Origin: Romanomermis culicivorax
Taxonomy: Eukaryota; Nematoda; Enoplea; Mermithida; Mermithidae
Reading direction: 5' to 3'
Length of the DNA stretch: 64,000 nucleotides
NCBI GenBank assembly: GCA_963922205.1
Contig: CAWUHX010000035.1
Coordinates: forward strand, 496,001-560,000
Shown piece after piece: positions 57,296 through 64,000 of this stretch (its first letter is position 1; each line of letters starts with the position of its first letter). The translations under genes and the position numbers were made by a program. Under the pieces are notes generated by a model. It had not been told where the DNA came from, searched no databases, and saw only the letters and a program-made list of their open reading frames with translations.

Positions 57296-57791
57296 GAATA
57301 CGAGAAGAGCCACTTGAAAAAAATGTTATCTCTTAAAAAAAATTTTGCCTTCGAACGTGATGTACAACATTTGTTCAAGATGTATCGCAAAAACAAGATG
57401 TAAAAGTTCTTCCATTTTCGAGATTGTTTTCAAATGCATTGCAATTTTTTGAGTGCATCACATTTTTTTCAAGATAATCTTGAAAAAATCAAGATATTAT
57501 CTTGAAAAAATCGAGAAGCAATCTTGAAAGAACATCAAAAAGATCCTATCTTAAAAAAAATCAAGATGTCATCTGGAAAAAATGTGATGCACATTAAAAA
57601 ATTAAGGTACACTTAAAAAGAAAGTCAAACTTCAAAAAGCTCTTGCATCTCAAAATTTTTGCGGTGCATCTTGAAAAAATGTTGGGCATCATGTTTGAAG
57701 GTAACGATTCTTTAAAAGTGGAAACAACTTTTTCAAATGTTAAATCTTTTCGAATTCCAGCGAATTTTTTCAAGTGACCTTCTCGTATTTC
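57296..57791. mobile_element. Inverted-repeat element, about 495 bp
   Basis: GAATACGAGAAGAGCCACTTGAAAAAA at the left pairs with TTTTTTCAAGTGACCTTCTCGTATTTC at the right. The interior repeats ATCTTGAAAAAATCAAGAT words, themselves palindromic. CATCGAT lies near both outer edges. Confidence 0.7.
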
Positions 57792-58187
57792 ATACATCGA
57801 TTACCCAAATGTTGAGGGAGGTCTTTGAAAAAAAAGTTATTTTCGCACCGTAAAAATATAATAAAGATAGACACATTCAAATAAACGCACTCTCTCAATT
57901 AGTTGCACCTCTCGGATAGACACACTCCTTCCGAGGTATGTGAAGTAATAAACACATTTGCTCAAATAATCGCACGGGTGTGTTTATTTGAATTTTTTAA
58001 TTTCAACAATGCAAAATATGATCAAATATGTCTTGACGGGATTTATACAAATTAGGCACGACAGAAAAAGCTAAAATTACTACAATGTGTGTTATTTTTG
58101 AAATTTTCTAGGTAACATATTTTATCTTTTCTTCTTTCTTAATTGATTCTGTCGTGTTTAGTCGTTATAACATTTTTTGTTCCACAA

Positions 58188-59983
58188 TGAAGCATAAATA
58201 TTCTTATACAATCGCGAAAAAATTAGCAGTTATCGATTACGCCAAGCTAAATTCTAATCATGCTGTGGTTGCTCACTTTAAAATCGATCGAAAAAGAGTA
58301 ATCGAATGCGACGAAAAAGAAAAAAATTCTTTTGAGAAATGTGGAAGACACGGGTGTAGCTATTTTACATTTTATAAACCACCTAATGTTGTTGTTTCAT
58401 GATCAATCAAATGATTAAAGGTGGAAAAGACCGCAAACGTTCGACGGATGGTGGTGGTAAAATCATGTTGGAAAATTTAGAGGAACAACTCTTTCAAAGT
58501 ATTGCCAATCAATGACAACAAAGGCAATGCATATCACGAAAATTGATCATTAAAAAAGTGTTGGAATTATATTAAAATTTTCCTGAGTAATTTTACAATT
58601 TAATAGTGTAATAATAAGTAAATTACCTAGATAATTTTCATTGGCTGATTGTGGCCGTTTATGTCCAGGGGCCAGTTTCACCACAAAACTCCGTAATAGG
58701 AACAAAATGTAACGAGTTATGAGTCCCTTGTTATAAGAGCTGGGAATGGCCATCTCACTAAAAATCAGAGTTTACGAACAAGGAATTACGAGTCTATGAC
58801 TGCTACGAGCGACCATTTCACCAAAAATCAGAGTTTACAAGTATGGGGCCACAACTTATGAGTGTTATGAGTGACGGTTTTTCATAATTTACCACTTTTC
58901 AGTTTCACCAAGTGAATTACTCTTCACTATGACAATGAACGGGCTCGTAAATTTGATTAGATTTTCACGGAGCAAAGGCCTGTAGGACTTGTCGCTTAGT
59001 CGTGTTTAAGCATTTTTGTCATTCCTTTTGTTCCTTCTCTCGAATTATTACGGATACTAGTACAGATAGTGATAGTAGTAATTGTGATCAAGCTCCACCA
59101 ATGTGTCGACAAAAAATTTTTCGGCAAGTGATCAATTTCCACCTTGATGATTTTGTAGCTCGTTTTCGCCTTTCTCAAACAATTGTAGCTGGAATGTATA
59201 TTGTTTGATTGACATCTTCTATTTCTTGGAACCAACTGCTGAAAAGTCAGTAATCGGTTGATCATGCAATGTTATTCGAGTAGAATTGATGTAAAATTCA
59301 AAAGAATTCAAAAGAAATCCCAACATAGTCACAGAATAACTGAACCAAACAAACAAAATATTTCCCGATTACAACATCTGATCACAAAAAGATTATATGG
59401 ATTTTAGTATAACGAGTGCCAAAAACAGTCATTTTAAGAGTCCTACCAAAAATATGCTGAAACACCCTTACTAAGGACTCGTAACTCAGAGTGTGTCATC
59501 CGTAGCTCAAATTATCACTCCTAGTTGTCTGTTGCCTGTAGTTTGTAGCTCGTCATCCATAGCAAGAGTGAAGCTGGTGAAACTCCTTTATTCATAGAAT
59601 TTGACACTCCTAGTACTCTTAAGACTCGTAATGTTGTGGCGAAACTGGGCCCAGGATGAATTTGACAGTGCGGCACGAAACAACTGATCATATGTTCAAA
59701 ATATGTTCAAAAATTGGTTTCGTTTGTTGTTTTTATTAGCAATCTGCGCAAACGCCATAGATATCGAGATTTATCAATTTACGCATGTGATGAAACGGCT
59801 GTTTGGCTAGGCTACGTTTGGCTGTTAGCTGTTGGCTGTTTGGCTTTCATGCTGTTAAAGGAACGAGTAGCATCAGGTGAACAATTCATCGATATGATTG
59901 ATGTTGAGGATGAAGATCAAATGTTGAGAAACGTTGATCATGATGAAGACTTTGATAATTATGAAGTTGAATTGGAGTTCTGA
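58188..59983 (+). pseudogene. Pogo-like transposase, broken and internally deleted
   Basis: From the ATG at 58188 the CENP-B/pogo-type DNA-binding region reads SYTIAKKLAVIDYAKLNSNH and FKIDRKRVIE. After a frame change the family's GGGRK-like segment appears as STDGGGKIMLENLEEQLF. Beyond the inserted MITE, YACDETAVWLG corresponds to the block of the first catalytic Asp, and the frame then jumps to an acidic C-terminal tail that ends at 59983. The central catalytic region is missing, so the copy cannot be functional. Confidence 0.65.
58670..59650. mobile_element. MITE inserted in the pogo-like transposase
   Basis: Ends GGCCAGTTTCACCAC and GTGGCGAAACTGGGC are inverted partners, flanked on both sides by CCAGG (58665-58669 and 59651-59655), a possible target duplication. 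Sub-terminal words such as ATTACGAGTC, GCTACGAGCGAC and inverse GACTCGTAAC are repeated. Confidence 0.7.
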
Positions 59984-60150
59984 TGGTTTTCTGATGAAAT
60001 CTTACGAATAAATTTTTACAGTATAATGGCATATTGAATAATCAACATACCTTTTTTTCTGATATTTGGTATTATAAATGCACTCCCTCGATTAAACGCT
60101 CTCCTCCAATAGACATACCCTTTAAAAAATTAACGCACTGTGCTAGTAAT

Positions 60151-62400
60151 TGAGGTAGTATGCGTGAAGCGCCAAAAAATTGGAATTATTTATTTTTTCA
60201 ATTCTGATGGATGTCGCCACGTCCAACGATTTATGGGTGCTCTTACGGCACTTTCCTTTCCCAGTTAAATGTATGAAACCACACATTTCGGATCATTCGT
60301 GTATAGTAGTGTAGAGAATAAAACGAAGCCATCGATACATTTCAAATATCAATTGATATTGAAATGCATCAGTAGTAACAACGAAAAACAACATTAGAAT
60401 TAGAGCCTTCTGTCAACATTACTATATGTTCTTTGCGATATTGTTTTTTGTTGATAATGGAGTGAAAAAGAAACTCTGTTATGGTCATTTGTTGGGCATC
60501 TTTTGCCCAGTAAATGAAATTTAATTCAATTATTATTTATTTACTTTAAAATGGAAGACGCAGCGACAACTAAAAAAGTAGGCTTAATTTAATATGAAAT
60601 TTCCATGGAGTGGAAACGAAAAAGGCAATTCCAAAACATAAAAAACCTTATGCCTTTTTAATTTGAATAGGAATGTGTTAGACACCTGAGTATTACTTCA
60701 GAAATTTTGACCATTTAACGAGATTATGGGAAACAAATTTCAGTAAAGTTCAACAATAAATTCTCTTCACACATTACAGTAATGAACATTACTAATATTT
60801 TCGGTATTAAACTTAGTTTCATGATGGGACTGCTGGATCCATCCTTTTGAAACGATTGGAGAATAGCTCTTTATGTACATCATTGTGTCTGCATCATGGT
60901 GTCCAAAACTTGGCAGTAGTACGTTTACTGATTTTCGGTCAATGCCTCTTCTCAAGTTTCAGTATTTTCAGACCTTATTCCTAGAGCAAGCCCCTAAAAT
61001 TTTATTATCAAGGAATCATTCCCAATAACTTGTACATCAACGGTAGACGGTAAGGTTATGCACAATTCGATATCAAAAAAATGTAGCTCTATACTAAAGT
61101 GCCAAGTTATATCATCGTTATAATTGAGATGATATTGGACAAGCATTTGATTCTTATGCACACATTTCTATCTATAGACTATCATATGATTTTTCAAAAA
61201 TATTGACACACCTGATGGACATGCAAATCGATTTATCACGAAAAACTGATCGTTTACTGAGAAAGCTCTCGATATTGGTGCTATTCGCATTTTTTTCCAA
61301 TATTATAGTTGGCTGCATAATTTCGCGCTCGGGCTGGTTGATGGCATTCGTGGGTTGATCACATTTATGGCTTGTTGATCACACCCGTTAAATTAAATGT
61401 CTATAACTGAGCACTATGAGCATTCTGCTTCATAAGGATCGTGTTGTTGTACACACTGTCATTATCTTTCTTCATCACGTACCATTATTCTCTCGATTGT
61501 ACTTTCATATGAAACTCAAATAATCTTGTAGTTTCATTTCTACAATAAACTTATGCAGTTAGCGTGTTCTAGGAAAATGTAAACCACGAGAAGAGGTCGA
61601 TTATGCGATTTCTCTTTTTCTTGAAAATTCAAAATTGATTCGTCTGGAGACGGCTGTTCTTTTTTGACTGCAATAAGTTTGGTTTATTGAATCCAGGTAG
61701 TATAGAATAGCGTTTATGTAAATTCATAGACTTTAGGGTGATAAATTTTGCTGGATCGGCAGCGTAAAAATTGCAAATTCCATAATTTTTATTCTAACAG
61801 TTGTATTCATATCAACATAGAAGACCGTTAAAAAGCAGCGTGAATGTCGCCAAAAAACTCCTATTTGCTCTAACATCACTGACTACAGAAAGACAATTTT
61901 AATCATAGCATCGGTTAAAATACGATAGTAGTGAAATAGAATGGTGAATCCTATTAGGAAAATAGTCGTGTTTAGTGGCATTCTCGAACAATGATTGGTG
62001 GTGAATACGGCCCTAAAAGATACTAGTCATTCTTCGTGTGCTCTGAGATGTTCATTAAAACATGATCAAAGAAACTTTGATCATGCCAGCATTGCAGATT
62101 ATTTAGAAGATTCTGGATTCGATTCTCTAATCGCAAAATTTTGCTCAACAATCACAGGAATTCTAAAATCTTTCACGTCAAGAACTTTTTCGGTTCTTTT
62201 TTTTGTTCTTCCTGAGCCAAAAGGCATCACTACTACCGTGATTCTGATCAAAAATGATATAATTTTGTGTACAATATACATTTTGAGTTGTTGATAGGAA
62301 TTGAGCGAATATCTTCATTTTGCATAAACGAAACTCGCAGCAAATTTTGGCTGCTGAACGTGTATGACTTCGATTTCAAAGTGAGCGCATCTTACATCAA
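60151..62400. other. No gene recognised
   Basis: AT-rich intergenic DNA. A 99-codon frame (61995-62294) has no domain. The upstream control region of the esterase gene is presumably in the last part, but no motif was identified. Confidence 0.35.
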
Positions 62401-62401
62401 T

Positions 62402-62415
62402 CTTTCTTCTTTCAG
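62402..62415 (+). promoter_or_regulatory. Splice-acceptor-like site before esterase start
   Basis: CTTTCTTCTTTCAG lies 12 bases before the ATG. With no obvious upstream exon, a trans-spliced leader is possible, as in nematodes. It could equally be the end of an intron in the 5' untranslated region. Confidence 0.4.
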
Positions 62416-62427
62416 TTAATCACAATC

Positions 62428-62627
62428 ATGGAAAAAGTGCTAACCTGTTTACTAATTTGCCTACCGATTTTATTATGCCAAAAAAGAACACCTATCGTAC
62501 AACTAGACGACGGGAGTAAGGTTCAAGGCGCCGTAGGTAACGCCCAGGACGGAAAATTCGTTTCTGAATATCTTGGCATTCCCTACGCCCAACCACCGGT
62601 CGGCGATCGCCGTTTCGAAGTGCCACT
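62428..62627 (+). CDS. Carboxylesterase/cholinesterase-family protein, first exon
   Basis: The 66 codons start with a hydrophobic signal peptide (MEKVLTCLLICLPILLCQ), then read into the N-terminal strand pair of the alpha/beta-hydrolase type-B carboxylesterase family: G-x-V-x-G, then SEYLGIPYAQPPVGDRRF, a highly characteristic block. The exon ends at the donor GTGAGT (62628). The family's next block, with the first disulfide cysteine, and the catalytic Ser-Glu-His triad are not in the window; 62628-64000 would be intron of at least 1.37 kb. The product is likely secreted or membrane-anchored. Whether it is an acetylcholinesterase or a general esterase cannot be told from this exon. Confidence 0.82.
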
Positions 62628-64000
62628 GTGAGTAACACGCCGTTTTTAATTGCTGCATTGAAGATATTTCAAGAACTTCGATTCATACGCTGATTTAAAT
62701 CTATCATTGAAATATCAACTTTTAAAAAGGATGTTTGAAGATCAGATCACTTTCCTAATTGATGCTACATTTGAAACTAACGGACTCGGACGCTTGAAAC
62801 CGGGTCCCCGAGAACCTCAACTTGAATGTCACTTGATGTATAATTTTTTTGAATTGCTACACACGTTTTTCATGCAATTATCACTGAAAAATACTTGCGA
62901 CAAACTTTTCAGTAGCTAACGTGTAGGTCGTTATGTGGCTATATCCATTAGTATTCGTGTTTCACCATTGATCAGTTTCACTGTTCGCAGATTACGCCTG
63001 CTTTAGGGTAATAAGAAGTTAACTAAAAGTCTGCGACGAGTTCAAATATTATGAACTCAAATGTGAATCTTTCATCCGAAAAAAATGAAAAAAATGTGCA
63101 AGTTCTCTGTTTTTACAAGTGTTTAAATAATGTTTTTTAATTTGAACGTCTAGGATTCACAGGAAAGATGTCTCGAATGCTCATGTCTTCATTTTTCATA
63201 GAACTCGGCTGATTTGAATTTCTATGTGGAAACTTCGAACATGAAAGACAAGCTTTGAGAACTTTTCAGTGAAGCTAAGATTTATTATCCTGACTTCTAT
63301 AAATAACTATACCTGCAAGTCGTGTGTTCTTTGAAATTTGAATAAACTCGTCAAAATGTGATAAAGCAGCAATATTTTTTATTTATTTATTTGTTTTATA
63401 TTTGTTATATATTATTATTTTTTTTTGTTTGTATATAATATATTTGTTATATATTGTATATAATATATTTGTTATATATTATATACATCACATAATTAGA
63501 GTTTTAGTTTCATAGATTTCGGAAATATAGACGTATAAAGATTCTCACAAAAAAATGATCCCGAAGCTCTGCGTGTCTTCTACCGTACGAAAAAGTATTG
63601 AATAATCAAATTCGCCTTTTACACTGTGATATATGCATACAGTAATTCATTATATGAGCATGTTTGCAATTGCAAATCAGTACAAAAGCCGACATTGCGG
63701 ATAACAACAGAACAAAATGTAAAGTTTTAGAGCCAGTATGCAGGAGGACCGATTTTCAAAGTAGCGGGACACTCAATTGAAATTTTTATTTTTTATGATT
63801 GACAATCCTTGGCATGAATTTTTGTAACGGTTTTGAGATCACAGTAATGATTTTCTGGATTGTAACTAGCTGTCACGTTTACTCTCGCTACATGTGTCAC
63901 TTTAATAGATGAACTACATACAGCGCATTCATGTCGGTTGAATCTTGGCGCAATCGTTGAGGCATGCTTTCATGAGCTACTTGCCCTGAACGTTTTATCC
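62628..64000 (+). other. Presumed intron of the esterase gene
   Basis: No further esterase exon was recognised. A TA/TTTA low-complexity stretch occupies 63375-63490, built of ATATATTTGTTATATATT words. Confidence 0.55.
63375..63490. repeat. TA-rich low-complexity stretch
   Basis: TTTATTTATTTATTTG followed by repeated TATAATATATTTGTTATATAT. Confidence 0.85.

Larger units (their letters stand above)
57870..60150 (+). mobile_element. Pogo-like DNA transposon, interrupted
   Basis: Both ends carry short degenerate arrays: CAAATAAACGCACTCTCT, CAATTAGTTGCACCTCT, CGGATAGACACACTCC on the left and AAATGCACTCCCTCG, ATTAAACGCTCTCCTCC, AATAGACATACCC on the right. Exact ends could not be fixed. It contains a broken pogo-type transposase and a nested MITE at 58670-59650. 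Confidence 0.6.

Overview
This is an AT-rich eukaryotic window, most likely from a small-bodied invertebrate with nematode-like gene structure. The two recognisable host genes are split into exons, with several introns of about 50-70 nt and 3' splice sites close to TTTCAG, and their likely 5' ends sit just after pyrimidine-rich acceptor-like sites that could be trans-splice acceptors. The species cannot be named from the sequence, and the nematode assignment is an inference.

Layout. 1-6.6 kb is repeat-derived: a foldback TA-flanked element, a decayed copy of an exonuclease domain, a 96-bp tandem array, a GC-rich inverted-repeat element, a 15-bp-period array and a GC-rich island of unknown origin. 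6.63-20.69 kb is one 14-kb LTR retrotransposon of Ty3/gypsy type with intact ORFs: LTR, a 2216-aa Gag-Pol, a small ORF, then a roughly 1400-aa second ORF in the position env would occupy, then LTR. 20.7-44.3 kb has no confidently recognised host gene and is filled by non-autonomous elements, a 128-bp satellite and low-complexity arrays. 44.4-53.45 kb holds an SLC34-type sodium/phosphate cotransporter gene that I could assemble in phase from eight exons (547 aa). Its 6.4-kb intron carries a dead mariner-like element. 53.5-60.2 kb is again dense in nested mobile elements, including a pogo-like transposon broken by a MITE. At 62.4 kb the first exon of a secreted carboxylesterase/cholinesterase-family gene begins, and the gene runs off the window.

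The most interesting item is the second ORF of the LTR element. It begins with a DEDDy-type 3'-5' exonuclease domain with all three motifs intact, continues through a coiled coil, a basic stretch and a SUMO-interaction-like motif, and ends in an RGG/GGY tail. A diverged relic of the same exonuclease region lies separately at 1.54-1.76 kb, so the domain has a longer history here than this one insertion. How the second ORF is expressed is unclear: its frame is open well upstream of its first ATG, and a splice-acceptor-like site lies just ahead of it, while a strong splice-donor-like site sits inside the LTR. A spliced subgenomic mRNA is a reasonable hypothesis.

The second theme is recurrent short-period (15-17 bp) degenerate arrays at about eight places, some in inverted pairs at the two ends of elements. 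Coordinates of repeats were read by eye and may be off by some bases at their edges. No alignment or search was run.
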